Below are positions 15,616 through 23,882 of a stretch of 34,073 bases of DNA, one piece after another (position 1 is the stretch's first letter; each line of letters begins with the position of its first letter). This DNA comes from JAXGPP01 sp964436865 (GTDB taxonomy: Bacteria; Planctomycetota; Planctomycetia; Pirellulales; Thermoguttaceae): contig CAYTFK010000036.1 in the NCBI GenBank assembly GCA_964436865.1, positions 1 through 34,073 of the forward strand, read 5' to 3'. Made by a program: the position numbers and the translations under genes. The notes under the pieces are model-generated. The model saw nothing but the letters and a program-made list of their open reading frames with translations, searched no databases and was not told the origin of the DNA.

Positions 15616-17295
15616 ATGGAAACGGCCATTCAGTTCCGAAAATTCTGGAAACGGGGCGAGCCGTTCGTGTGGCTCACGGCCGCCGCGCTGGGGGCAATCA
15701 TGGGCCTGACGGCCCTCCTCCTGGCGGTGGTGCTCTACAACGCAATCCCCGTCTTCTGGCCTGCCAGGGTGGCGATGGTCGAACTCAAGGACGGCAGCCG
15801 CTTCTTTGGCCGTCGAGTGCGCGCACAGACCGATCCCAACACGGATATCCGGTCGGTCCAGTTCAAGACAGCCAACCGCGATCTTGATCCGCAGCGTCAG
15901 GACTTCCGCTGGATCAATGAGGACGACATCAAGCAACTATCCTGGCCCAAGGAGGTCTACGTCCTGGAGCGGACGGAGAACGGCGATTTGTTCGGGCGAC
16001 TCGTGGAACTGCGGACACCGGGCGAGGAGGCCGGTTCCGGCAACGACGACCACGCTGTCCTGGCGGCACGGTTCGACGCCGCGATGGCCGAGATTGATCG
16101 CCAGGACGCCGACCAACTCGAACCGATCGCCGAAGAACTGGGAGTGCTGAGCGACCGCTTGCACGAAGTGCGCTGTGAGATCTTCGAGTTGGGTTACCAG
16201 CGGGCCAAGCGTCTCGAAAAGCAGCCGCGGGCCGATGTCAGCCGATTCGCAGACCGAGCGGCCGATCTCGCCGCTGAGGAAGAGCAGATCCATGCGTCTT
16301 CCGACGGCTTGGTCACGCGGCAACAGGAACTCCTGGCGGCGGTCCGCGAAAACGTGGCGGTCTTCGCCGACGCCTCCGGCGCCACCCGTGAGGTGGCCCT
16401 GATCGATATTGTGCGGCACTACCAGCCGAACGACATGCACCTGGGAAGGAAGATCGTCCACTATGGCGCGAAGGTGTGGGAACTACTCTCGGCGGAACCG
16501 CGCGAGTCGAACACCGAGGGAGGGCTGTTTCCGGCGATTTTCGGCACGGTGATGCTGGTCTTCCTGATGGCGATCTTCTGCTTTCCGCTGGGAGTCCTCG
16601 CGGGGATCTACCTGGGCGAGTATGCCAGAGAAGGGCCGCTGGTGCGGACGGTCCGCATCGCCGTCAATAACCTCGCCGGCATACCCTCGATCGTATACGG
16701 GATCTTCGGGCTGGGGTTCTTTGTCTACGGGGTCGGCGGGCTCATCGACCATTGGCTGTATCCGGCGCGCCTGGCGATGGAGAACCGCCCCACATTCGGC
16801 ACCGGCGGCATCCTCTGGGCCAGCCTGACGCTGGGGCTGCTGACGGTTCCGGTCGTGATTGTGGCCACCGAGGAGGCACTGCGGACGATCCCGCGGAGCA
16901 TTCGCGAGGGCTCCTATGCACTGGGGGCGACGAAGTTCCAGACGCTTTGGCGCGTGCTGATTCCTATCGGTTCGCCGGGCATCATGACCGGTTTCATTCT
17001 CGCCATGGCCCGTGCCGCCGGCGAGGTCGCGCCGCTGATGATCACCGGTGTGGTCAAGATCGCTCCCGACCTGCCCGTCGACGGCAACTGGCCGTTCTTC
17101 CACCTCGATCGGAAGTTCATGCACCTCGGGTTCCATATCTACGATGTGGGTTTCCAGTCGCCGAACGTCGAGGCGTCCAAACCCATGGTGTACGTCACGA
17201 CGCTCTTGCTGCTGCTGATCGTCTTGACCATGACGAGCGTGGCGATTGGACTGCGCAATCGCATGCGCCGCCGGTTTCAATCGCGAACCATATAG
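15616..17295 (+). CDS. pstA: Phosphate ABC permease PstA, long form
   Basis: This 559-residue permease has a first helix at about 17-42, an extracytoplasmic insert at about 43-300, and the MetI-type permease domain after about residue 310. The insert starts with a beta-like part (VELKDGSRFFGRRV) and continues as an acidic helical, coiled-coil-like region (about 140-255). The coupling motif LGATKFQTLWRVLIP is intact. The insert is the counterpart of the larger one in PstC, and the two would face PstS on the outside. The start is uncertain: a GTG at 15550 overlaps the pstC stop in GTGA and would add 22 residues. The ATG at 15616 gives a more natural N-terminus but has only a weak CGGA upstream. 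Confidence 0.92.
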   Translation: METAIQFRKFWKRGEPFVWLTAAALGAIMGLTALLLAVVLYNAIPVFWPARVAMVELKDGSRFFGRRVRAQTDPNTDIRSVQFKTANRDLDPQRQDFRWINEDDIKQLSWPKEVYVLERTENGDLFGRLVELRTPGEEAGSGNDDHAVLAARFDAAMAEIDRQDADQLEPIAEELGVLSDRLHEVRCEIFELGYQRAKRLEKQPRADVSRFADRAADLAAEEEQIHASSDGLVTRQQELLAAVRENVAVFADASGATREVALIDIVRHYQPNDMHLGRKIVHYGAKVWELLSAEPRESNTEGGLFPAIFGTVMLVFLMAIFCFPLGVLAGIYLGEYAREGPLVRTVRIAVNNLAGIPSIVYGIFGLGFFVYGVGGLIDHWLYPARLAMENRPTFGTGGILWASLTLGLLTVPVVIVATEEALRTIPRSIREGSYALGATKFQTLWRVLIPIGSPGIMTGFILAMARAAGEVAPLMITGVVKIAPDLPVDGNWPFFHLDRKFMHLGFHIYDVGFQSPNVEASKPMVYVTTLLLLLIVLTMTSVAIGLRNRMRRRFQSRTI

Positions 17296-17346
17296 CGTGA
17301 ACGACTGCACTCCATGCTCGGCGAAACCAGAACCCGACGACCGTTC

Positions 17347-18198
17347 ATGAACCAGCCCAAGAATCCGCCGATCATCCCGAGTGCCGCGCTGCCGTCGCCC
17401 GAGGTGGCCGAGAGTCCCGCGCGCGAGCCCGGTGCCGCGATCCGCGATCCTATCGTACGCTGCGAGGATCTCTACCTGTATTACGGCGGCAAAGAAGCCC
17501 TGACCGACATCAATATGGAGTTTCCCCGCAAGGAAGTGACCGCCCTGATCGGCCCGTCGGGTTGCGGCAAATCGACGCTGCTCCGGTGCCTGAACCGCAT
17601 GAACGACCTGATCGACGGAGTCCGGACGACCGGGCGGATGCTGCTTGACGGGCAGGACGTGCTTGATCCGAGCCTCGACGTCATCGAACTTCGCCGCCGC
17701 GTGGGAATGGTGTTCCAGAAGGCCACGCCGTTTCCGAAGTCGATCTATGAAAACGTGGCCTACGGGCTGCGGATCGCCGGAATGGCCAACCGCCGTCGAC
17801 TGGACGAAATCGTCGAACGGAGTCTCCACCGCGCGGCCCTCTGGGATGAGGTCAAGGGCCGGCTCCATGAATCGGCCTTGGGGCTCTCCGGCGGCCAGCA
17901 CCAGCGGCTGTGCATCGCCCGGGCTATCGCGGTCAATCCGGAGATCATTCTTATGGACGAACCGTGCTCCGCCCTCGATCCCCGCTCCACCACGCGAATC
18001 GAGGACCTGATCGGCGAACTGCGGGGCGACTACACGATCATTATCGTCACGCACAACATGCAGCAGGCCGCAAGGGTCTCGGATTACACCGCCTTCCTCT
18101 ACGAGGGCGCCCTGATCGAGTATGGCCCGACCAGGCAACTCTTTACGACTCCCAAGCGCAAAGAAACCGAGGATTACATCACCGGCCGTTTTGGTTGA
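17347..18198 (+). CDS. pstB: Phosphate ABC transporter ATPase PstB
   Basis: This is the cytoplasmic ATPase that powers the Pst transporter. Numbered from the upstream ATG at 17314 (294 residues), it has Walker A GPSGCGKST (80-88), Q-loop Gln135 in VFQKATPFPKS, an ABC signature LSGGQHQ (201-207), Walker B IILMDEP (221-227) and H-loop His247. The signature has His where most PstB proteins have a second Gln. An N-terminal tail of 35-50 residues, rich in Pro and Ala, precedes the ABC domain. I chose the ATG at 17347 because the eleven extra codons look poor, but neither start has a clear ribosome binding site. It follows pstA by a short gap and ends the pst set; no phoU follows. Confidence 0.92.
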   Translation: MNQPKNPPIIPSAALPSPEVAESPAREPGAAIRDPIVRCEDLYLYYGGKEALTDINMEFPRKEVTALIGPSGCGKSTLLRCLNRMNDLIDGVRTTGRMLLDGQDVLDPSLDVIELRRRVGMVFQKATPFPKSIYENVAYGLRIAGMANRRRLDEIVERSLHRAALWDEVKGRLHESALGLSGGQHQRLCIARAIAVNPEIILMDEPCSALDPRSTTRIEDLIGELRGDYTIIIVTHNMQQAARVSDYTAFLYEGALIEYGPTRQLFTTPKRKETEDYITGRFG

Positions 18199-18206
18199 TC
18201 CTCGAG

Positions 18207-18240
18207 CGAGCGGCCTGTGGTGCGGGCGGTCAACCGCTCG
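18207..18240 (+). terminator. Weak stem-loop after pstB
   Basis: CGAGCGG and CCGCTCG form a 7-bp stem around a 20-base loop, beginning eight bases after the pstB stop; TCTTCG follows. The long loop and missing T-run make this a weak terminator candidate. Confidence 0.25.
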
Positions 18241-18253
18241 TCTTCGCAGCACG

Positions 18254-18283
18254 TTGCAGCGCGATCCGATGGCTGGATAGAAT
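18254..18283 (+). promoter_or_regulatory. Promoter candidate for the secreted protein gene
   Basis: TTGCAG (18254-18259) and TAGAAT (18278-18283) are separated by 18 bases, fitting a sigma70-type promoter. It lies in the 226-base gap after pstB. The same TAGAAT box occurs at the pstS promoter. It would make the gene at 18425 at least partly independent of pst. Confidence 0.4.
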
Positions 18284-18424
18284 GCGGCTGAATCGGGGCT
18301 GCGGCGATTGCGACACTCGCGGCATGGCTCAGGGGTGCCATGCGGCAGGGTCGGCCACGCCCACGGCGGCCGCGACCTTGGACTGCCTGATACAAGAGCC
18401 GTTTCGCATTCAAGGCGAACTACG

Positions 18425-20746
18425 ATGATCGTGCTGCGAATCGCGTCCCGGTCGACCTTCTTTCTGGCCAGCCTGCTCGTTGCATGGCCGTGGCCGGCGC
18501 CCGCGGGCGCAAGCGACCAGGCCGCCGCGCCGGAGGCGACTTGCGGCTACCTCGACCGCAACACGACGGCCAGGCCGGAGGTATGGGACGGCACGTGTCC
18601 GGCGGATTGCCCTTTCGAGCCGTCGCGCGAGATCACGGGCCTGGTCTTTACGGGGCGCTATGCCAGCTACACCACGTGCGACTATTGGTATCCGAGTTGG
18701 GCCAACGACGGGCATCTGTACAGCGCGTGCGGCGATGGAGAATTCTGCGGGCATCGAATCCTGAACCTGGGCCTCGCCCGCATCTCCGGCGACGATCCGC
18801 TGGACCTCAAGTTCACCTTCCTGGGAAGCTTCAACGTCGCCGACTTCACGCGCCAGAGCGCCTATGGCAGCACCAGCCTGATCAAGGACGGGGTCTGGTA
18901 CGTGGGGCTCGAGGAAGGCTGGAATTCGTACTCCGCGCGTACGGCTGAGGGGGTGGCGCGATTCTGGGGATTCCTGTGCAGTGCCAGGCCGGGCAGCATC
19001 TCCGGCGAGCTGGGGTATCCGTTCCCGCCCAATCCTTACTGGGACGACCGTTCGAATCATCCGCTGCGCCGCACGGCGGACGCGGACGCGCAAGCCGCCG
19101 ATGGCCGCAGCGCCACGCAATATGTGGGGGGATTTTTCCGCGAACCGCCCGGCGCGAACCGAGTCCGCAATCTGCACTTCGTCGATTTCGGCAAGGAACT
19201 GCAGTACTCGCCCGACGGCAAGGCGTATGCCTTGTGCCATGGATCTGAAGGCGACAAGCGCGCGGAATGGGGCAACGGCGACAGCGTGTACGTGCTCCGC
19301 GTCGAGCCCCGGTGTGAAGAGATCAACGATCCGGCGTCATGGGAGTTCTTCGCCGGTCAGGACGCGGTCGGAAACCCCATGTGGTCGCCCCGCGCCGCCG
19401 ACGCGAAGCCGCTGCTGACGTGGAACGACAAGCTGGGCCTCGCCCACGCCGTTTACAACGCGCCGTTGAAGAAGTACCTGATGTGGATCAGCCCTCTGCT
19501 GCAAAGCGACACGTGGGTCCAGGACCAGGGGCCCGCCCGCAGGTTCTCGGCCGAGGGCAGTCTGCTTCTGGAGTCCGACAGCCTGCTCGGCCCGTGGCGC
19601 ATGGTCCAGTACTTTCCGTCGCTGGGACCGAACGCGTACTGTATCTGCTTTCCCTCCAAGTTCATCAGTTCGGACGGCAAGCGTGCCTGGCTGCTGTGTT
19701 CCGCCAACTACACGGCGATGCCGGCCCCCGGCCAGCCGGAAGGCATGCGCTACGCCGCCCATTTCCGCGAGGTGGATCTCCAGACGGGCGCCGCGAAACG
19801 CTCCGCAGGGCTGGCGATTTCCGAGTTGGGGAAGATCGAATCCGGATTGTCCGCACGGGACGAACTCGAAGGCACCGAAGCCAAGTGGGCGTGCGTCCGC
19901 ACGATGCTGGGGGCCGACGCAAACCGCGTGATTATCAAGCAGGTGGCCGGCAGCCTGGGCGGCAATACGTCCGTGCGCAACCAGTTGCCGCTGGTCTGGA
20001 AGGACAAGGGCTACTACCAGCGCGCCCGCGACCTCGGACAGGTGTTCACCGCGCCGAGCGATTTTGCGCTCGAATCGATCGTCCTGCGCACCGGCAACGG
20101 CAGTCTCGCTTTCCAGCCCGGCGCCGCGGGGGCCGAGGTGTTCGCCCAATTCTTTGCAGTCACGGGCACGCCCGTCCTCGACGACAATGGCACGCCGCCC
20201 GGCACCCAGGCCAGACACGGGTTTTCCAACAACCACCGCTGCGACGATTTCTTGACCGGCGTGCAGTACGAGCCGCTGTGCGTTGTTACCGGCGGTCGAT
20301 TGCCTGATCTGGCCGCCGGCGGCGACGGCAAGCTGGTCTATATGAAGTGGACGTTCAGCGGCGACGCGGTCCCACGCTTCGAGCGCGGCCGGCGTTACGC
20401 CTTCATGGTCGGCTTCGTCGCCCCCGCTCCCGAACGCAACTTCACGCTGTCCAACCGGAACAACGCCGCTTCGCCGCGGCCCCCGGCGCTGGCCGACGCC
20501 GACGACACCTATCCCGGCGGCTGGGGACTGCGCCGCGAAGGCAACGGCGTGACGCCGCCGCGCATGATCCCGGGCGAAAGCCCGCCCGGCGACCCTGACG
20601 CACTTCATCAATTGCAGATCGAAGCGACCTTCCCGACCGGAGAGGCCCGCTATGCCCTGCCGCCCACGTGCGATGGCTATCCTGATGTAGACACCTATCG
20701 CGACCTGGAATTCTATCTCCTCGAGCGGCGAACGGACGCTGAATGA
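18425..20746 (+). CDS. Large secreted protein, possible beta-propeller
   Basis: This gene encodes 773 residues with a Sec signal peptide (about 1-29, ending AGA). A Cys-bearing N-terminal block follows (TCGYLDRN, GTCPADCPFEP). Residues 45-520 are rich in Trp, Tyr and Gly and contain blocks such as CDYWYPSWANDG, SLIKDGVWYVGLEEGW and NPMWSPRAADAKPLL, which read like blades of a propeller related to DUF4185 or GH43-type folds. The last 230 residues look like a beta-sandwich domain. No catalytic residues could be assigned. The ATG at 18425 was chosen because it places the signal peptide correctly, with AAGG about ten bases upstream; open frame extends back to 18308. It follows the pst genes, so a role in phosphate scavenging is possible, but only by position. 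Confidence 0.85.
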   Translation: MIVLRIASRSTFFLASLLVAWPWPAPAGASDQAAAPEATCGYLDRNTTARPEVWDGTCPADCPFEPSREITGLVFTGRYASYTTCDYWYPSWANDGHLYSACGDGEFCGHRILNLGLARISGDDPLDLKFTFLGSFNVADFTRQSAYGSTSLIKDGVWYVGLEEGWNSYSARTAEGVARFWGFLCSARPGSISGELGYPFPPNPYWDDRSNHPLRRTADADAQAADGRSATQYVGGFFREPPGANRVRNLHFVDFGKELQYSPDGKAYALCHGSEGDKRAEWGNGDSVYVLRVEPRCEEINDPASWEFFAGQDAVGNPMWSPRAADAKPLLTWNDKLGLAHAVYNAPLKKYLMWISPLLQSDTWVQDQGPARRFSAEGSLLLESDSLLGPWRMVQYFPSLGPNAYCICFPSKFISSDGKRAWLLCSANYTAMPAPGQPEGMRYAAHFREVDLQTGAAKRSAGLAISELGKIESGLSARDELEGTEAKWACVRTMLGADANRVIIKQVAGSLGGNTSVRNQLPLVWKDKGYYQRARDLGQVFTAPSDFALESIVLRTGNGSLAFQPGAAGAEVFAQFFAVTGTPVLDDNGTPPGTQARHGFSNNHRCDDFLTGVQYEPLCVVTGGRLPDLAAGGDGKLVYMKWTFSGDAVPRFERGRRYAFMVGFVAPAPERNFTLSNRNNAASPRPPALADADDTYPGGWGLRREGNGVTPPRMIPGESPPGDPDALHQLQIEATFPTGEARYALPPTCDGYPDVDTYRDLEFYLLERRTDAE

Positions 20747-21281
20747 CGACTCCCCGCGGAAGGCGAGCGAGGCGTTATTCCGCGCCGCTGCCCCCGAATC
20801 CAGCCGGAAAACATCCCGCGTGATGCCAGCAGTGCCAGCGCCGTGCTGCAGGCGTGATCGCACCGCTCACTGGAATGCCGGTCGGTACTTGGCGCTAAAT
20901 TTATGACAATTCACACTGGCAGACTTGTATCATAACATGCAGCGGGCCTTCGCCGCGCCGATATTGATGGCGCACAGCGAATCAATGGCCTGTCTGCCAA
21001 TCCCACGCGCTGCATCGGCTCCCGGACGGGGACGTTTCGGGAGCCTGCCCAGTCGGAGATCACCGGCGATGATGCGCGGTGCTTACACCCCCCGGCAGGC
21101 GCGGCGGGCCGCTCTTGGACAGGAGAGCATAGGGTCCAAATACGTATGACTTGCCTTCGGGATTCCAGAATGGCCGGCCACGTCGCTGGGCGACACGGCC
21201 AGACGTAGCCGCGGCATGCCGCGAAACAGTCGCAAGACGGTGCGTCCGCCACACACCGCGCAGCGAGCGCGTGCCACGGGT
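20747..21281. other. Spacer between convergent genes, no clear gene
   Basis: This 535-base stretch lies between the secreted-protein gene and the end of the V-ATPase operon. A 7-bp stem (CGCGGAA at 20755-20761 with TTCCGCG at 20778-20784) could be a weak terminator for the plus-strand gene. An AT-rich patch at 20895-20940 is the only promoter-like part. On the minus strand, a GTG at 21277 opens 64 codons beginning with a CAVCGGRTVLRLF motif, five bases after the EIIA stop; it may be a decayed zinc-motif gene. I cannot support a functional gene here. Confidence 0.5.
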
Positions 21282-21773
21282 TCACCAGCCCTGCAGGAAA
21301 TCGGGGCCTTCTCGCTGCTCGACGAGGTGGAGCACGTCGTGTTGGCTACCCGTGCGGCCGGCGGCGACGAGTTGCGCGCGGAAGGAGGGTTCGGTCAGCA
21401 GGCGGGCCAGATCGGACAGGGTCTTGATGTGGTCACGGTGCTGCGACTCGGGGATCACCAGCAGGCAGACGACTTGCGCGTCGGCACCGTCGGTCGACTC
21501 GAAGGGAATGCCGTCGGGGGCGATCCCCAACACGCCGAGCAGGTCCTCGACGGCCCGGCTGTGGCCGTGGGGCATGGCCACCTGCTGGTCGAGTCCCGTG
21601 CTCCGCGAGCGCTCCCGCGCGACGACCGCCTCGAGCACTTCGCGGCGGTCGAAGATGCGGATTTCATGCTCCGCGACGAGCTTGTCGACGAGTTCCTCGA
21701 TGGCGTCCCACTTGTTGCGGGCGCGCATCTGGGGAATGACGAGCTTGCCCTGCACGATGTCGAGCAGTCTCAT
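21282..21773 (-). CDS. PTS EIIA type-2 (PtsN-like) protein
   Basis: This 163-residue protein has the EIIA fold of the fructose/nitrogen PTS class. The phosphorylatable His69 sits in QVAMPHGHS, close to the family consensus AxPHG. The C-terminal half has the usual VVCLLVIPE strand and a LSDLARLL helix. No EIIB or EIIC domain is attached and none is encoded nearby, so it looks regulatory, like PtsN, which in Proteobacteria controls K+ transport systems. Its ATG overlaps the stop of the V-ATPase subunit D gene in ATGA and has AAGGAGAGA upstream, so it is translated with the ATPase operon. It may adjust V-ATPase activity or linked ion transport according to phosphorylation state; that is inference from position. 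Confidence 0.9.
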   Translation of the reverse strand: MRLLDIVQGKLVIPQMRARNKWDAIEELVDKLVAEHEIRIFDRREVLEAVVARERSRSTGLDQQVAMPHGHSRAVEDLLGVLGIAPDGIPFESTDGADAQVVCLLVIPESQHRDHIKTLSDLARLLTEPSFRAQLVAAGRTGSQHDVLHLVEQREGPDFLQGW

Positions 21774-22405
21774 CGCGAGGCTCTCTCCTTCTTCCGCTTG
21801 AGCCGCTTCAGACGGACCACGTCGTCGCGGGCCCGCTCCTCGAGGACCTGGTTGATCGCGCAGGCCTCGGACTCCAGCCGCGGAATGAGTTGTTGCTCGA
21901 GGGCATTGATCTTGCGGTTGGTGCGGCGGATGTCGTCGCCGATGCGGCGGAGCCGCAACTCGCGCGGCGCCAGGTCAAGCATCCGCGCGACGATCTGCTC
22001 GAAGCCGCGGGTCACTTCATCGAGCGACAGCTCCGCGGCACGAGGCGAGAAGGGCCGGTCCAGCGCGTCGCCGGCATGGTAGGTATGCTCCACATCGACA
22101 ACGCGCACGCCCCACAGGTTCCGCGGCCGCAGCCGCACCTGGAAGTCGGCCTGTGCGGCCGCCGCTCTCGCGGCCAGCGCATGCTTTCCCTCCACCGCCT
22201 CGGCGACGATCGCTTCGGTCGCCTCGCGGCGAAGATCCTCGGCCAGCGCCGCGCGCATCTGGTAGACCTCCGCTACGAGGTTGAAGAACTCGCGCAGCAG
22301 TGCGTCCTTCTTGCGATTCAAGAGGTCGGCCCCCTGGCTGGCCAGGCGGATTTGGGCACGCCTGGCCAGCAGGTTCATACGGGTAGGATTGACCTGCTCG
22401 GCCAC
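21770..22405 (-). CDS. ntpD: V-type ATPase subunit D
   Basis: This 211-residue subunit is the central rotor shaft that connects the A3B3 head to the membrane ring. It is mostly two long helices: an N-terminal helix (PTRMNLLARRAQIRLASQG, about 7-75) and a C-terminal helix (LRRIGDDIRRTNRKINALE, about 150-200). The motif RRTNRKINALE is the family hallmark. The start is a GTG at 22405 with GGAG six bases upstream, three bases after the stop of subunit B. Its stop overlaps the ATG of the EIIA gene. Length and order match bacterial V-type (A-type) ATPases. Confidence 0.95.
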   Translation of the reverse strand: MAEQVNPTRMNLLARRAQIRLASQGADLLNRKKDALLREFFNLVAEVYQMRAALAEDLRREATEAIVAEAVEGKHALAARAAAAQADFQVRLRPRNLWGVRVVDVEHTYHAGDALDRPFSPRAAELSLDEVTRGFEQIVARMLDLAPRELRLRRIGDDIRRTNRKINALEQQLIPRLESEACAINQVLEERARDDVVRLKRLKRKKERASR

Positions 22406-22408
22406 GGC

Positions 22409-23830
22409 TCACTCCGATGGACTGGAACTTTTCGCGGGTGCGCGGGCCGGCTGGGGATAGTGGCGGTCCACGTATTGGCGGCGGATCCGGGTAAGCTCCG
22501 CCCTGGGGAACATGCCAAGCAACTCCCAGCCTTTCTGGAGCGTCTCGACGATCGTCCGGCGATGGCGGCCCTGGTGGATCATCTCGCGCTCGAAGCGATC
22601 GGCGAACACCAGGTAGCGCCGATCCGACTCGGTGAGCGCATCTTCGCCGACGATCGACACCAGCCGCCGCACTTCGATGCCGTTGGCGTAGCAGGCATAG
22701 AGCTGGTTGGCCAGTTCGCGGTGGTCCTCCCGCGTGCGACCTTCGCCGATGCCGTTATTCATCAGCCGCGACAGGCTCGGCAGCACGTCGACGGGCGGAA
22801 AGATCCCTTTCTGGTGCAAGGGGCGGCTGAGCACGATCTGCCCTTCGGTAATGTAGCCGGTCAGGTCGACGATGGGGTGAGTGATGTCGTCGTCGGGCAT
22901 GGTGACGACGGGGATCTGCGTGATCGAACCGGTCGACCCGCCGATCGCACCGGCGCGTTCATAGAGCGACGCCAGGTCGGTGTACATCATGCCGGGATAG
23001 CCGCGGCGGCCGGGGATTTCCTCACGGGCCCCCGAGACCTCGCGGAGCGCCTCGCAGTAGTTCGTCATGTCGGCCAGCACCACGAGCACGTGCATCCCCA
23101 GCGTGAAGGCGAAATACTCGGCGGTGGTCAGCGCGTAACGGGGCGTCACCAGCCGTTCGATTGCCGGATCGTCGGCCAGATTGAGGAAGGTGATCAGCCG
23201 CTGCCCCGCTTCGCTGGCGCGGAGCCGCGCGAGATAAGCGGTCGCCTCGCGGTGCGTGATGCCCATCGCGGCGAAGACCACCACCAGTTCCTGCTCCTCA
23301 CCGCCGCCGACCACGCGGGCATGCTCGAGGATGAAGCTCACGATCTCGTTGGCTGGCAGGCCGGGACCGGAGAAGACCGGGAGTTTCTGGCCGCGGACAA
23401 GCGTGTTGAAGCCGTCGATCGACGACAACCCGGTCTCGATGAACAATTGCGGCCGCTGGCGGGCGACCGGATTGAGCGGCGAGCCGTTGATGTTGCGGCG
23501 CTCGTCGTAGACCGCGTCGGGCCGGCCGTCGCGGGGGCGCCCGCTACCCGTCAGCACGCGCCCGAGCAGGTAGGGCGAGAGCTTGACCGTGGCGGCCGCT
23601 TCGTGGAAGCCGACCTCGGTCCCGGCGGGACCGATCTGCGAGGTTCCCTCGAGCACCTGGACGAGCACGAGTTCGCGCGAGGCCTCGAGCACCTGGCCCG
23701 AGCGGACCTCGCCGTCGGGGAGAACAAGGTCGAGCATCGCGCCGTAGCCGTACCGCGAGCCTCCCTCGAGGAAGACCAGCGGCCCCGAGACGTAAGTCAC
23801 GTTGCGATGGTAGAGAGTGACGAGGTCCAT
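22409..23830 (-). CDS. ntpB: V-type ATPase subunit B
   Basis: This 473-residue non-catalytic nucleotide-site subunit alternates with subunit A in the head. The degenerate P-loop SGPGLPANE (154-162) is diagnostic for B and excludes A. GSITQIPVVTMPDDDITHP and the conserved Arg of LPSLSRLM are also present; that Arg reaches into the catalytic site of A. The ATG at 23830 was chosen because it starts a normal MDLVTLYHR N-terminus with GGAG upstream; a TTG at 23893 would overlap the A gene and add 21 unusual residues. It follows subunit A by 52 bases, the longest gap inside the catalytic part of the operon. Confidence 0.96.
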   Translation of the reverse strand: MDLVTLYHRNVTYVSGPLVFLEGGSRYGYGAMLDLVLPDGEVRSGQVLEASRELVLVQVLEGTSQIGPAGTEVGFHEAAATVKLSPYLLGRVLTGSGRPRDGRPDAVYDERRNINGSPLNPVARQRPQLFIETGLSSIDGFNTLVRGQKLPVFSGPGLPANEIVSFILEHARVVGGGEEQELVVVFAAMGITHREATAYLARLRASEAGQRLITFLNLADDPAIERLVTPRYALTTAEYFAFTLGMHVLVVLADMTNYCEALREVSGAREEIPGRRGYPGMMYTDLASLYERAGAIGGSTGSITQIPVVTMPDDDITHPIVDLTGYITEGQIVLSRPLHQKGIFPPVDVLPSLSRLMNNGIGEGRTREDHRELANQLYACYANGIEVRRLVSIVGEDALTESDRRYLVFADRFEREMIHQGRHRRTIVETLQKGWELLGMFPRAELTRIRRQYVDRHYPQPARAPAKSSSPSE

Positions 23831-23882
23831 TTCTTTGCCGCTCCGCCGGGCTCGTTGCTCAATGCCGGCTCGATTACAGGCC

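Noticed and set aside
16483..18252. A 589-codon minus-strand open frame
   Set aside because: It is antisense to pstA and pstB, both with intact catalytic or coupling motifs.
19337..20863. A 508-codon minus-strand open frame
   Set aside because: It is antisense to the secreted protein, which has a signal peptide and better composition.
20911..21285. A 124-codon minus-strand frame in the spacer
   Set aside because: It overlaps the end of the EIIA gene, has no binding site and reads as Arg/Pro/Ala-rich noise.
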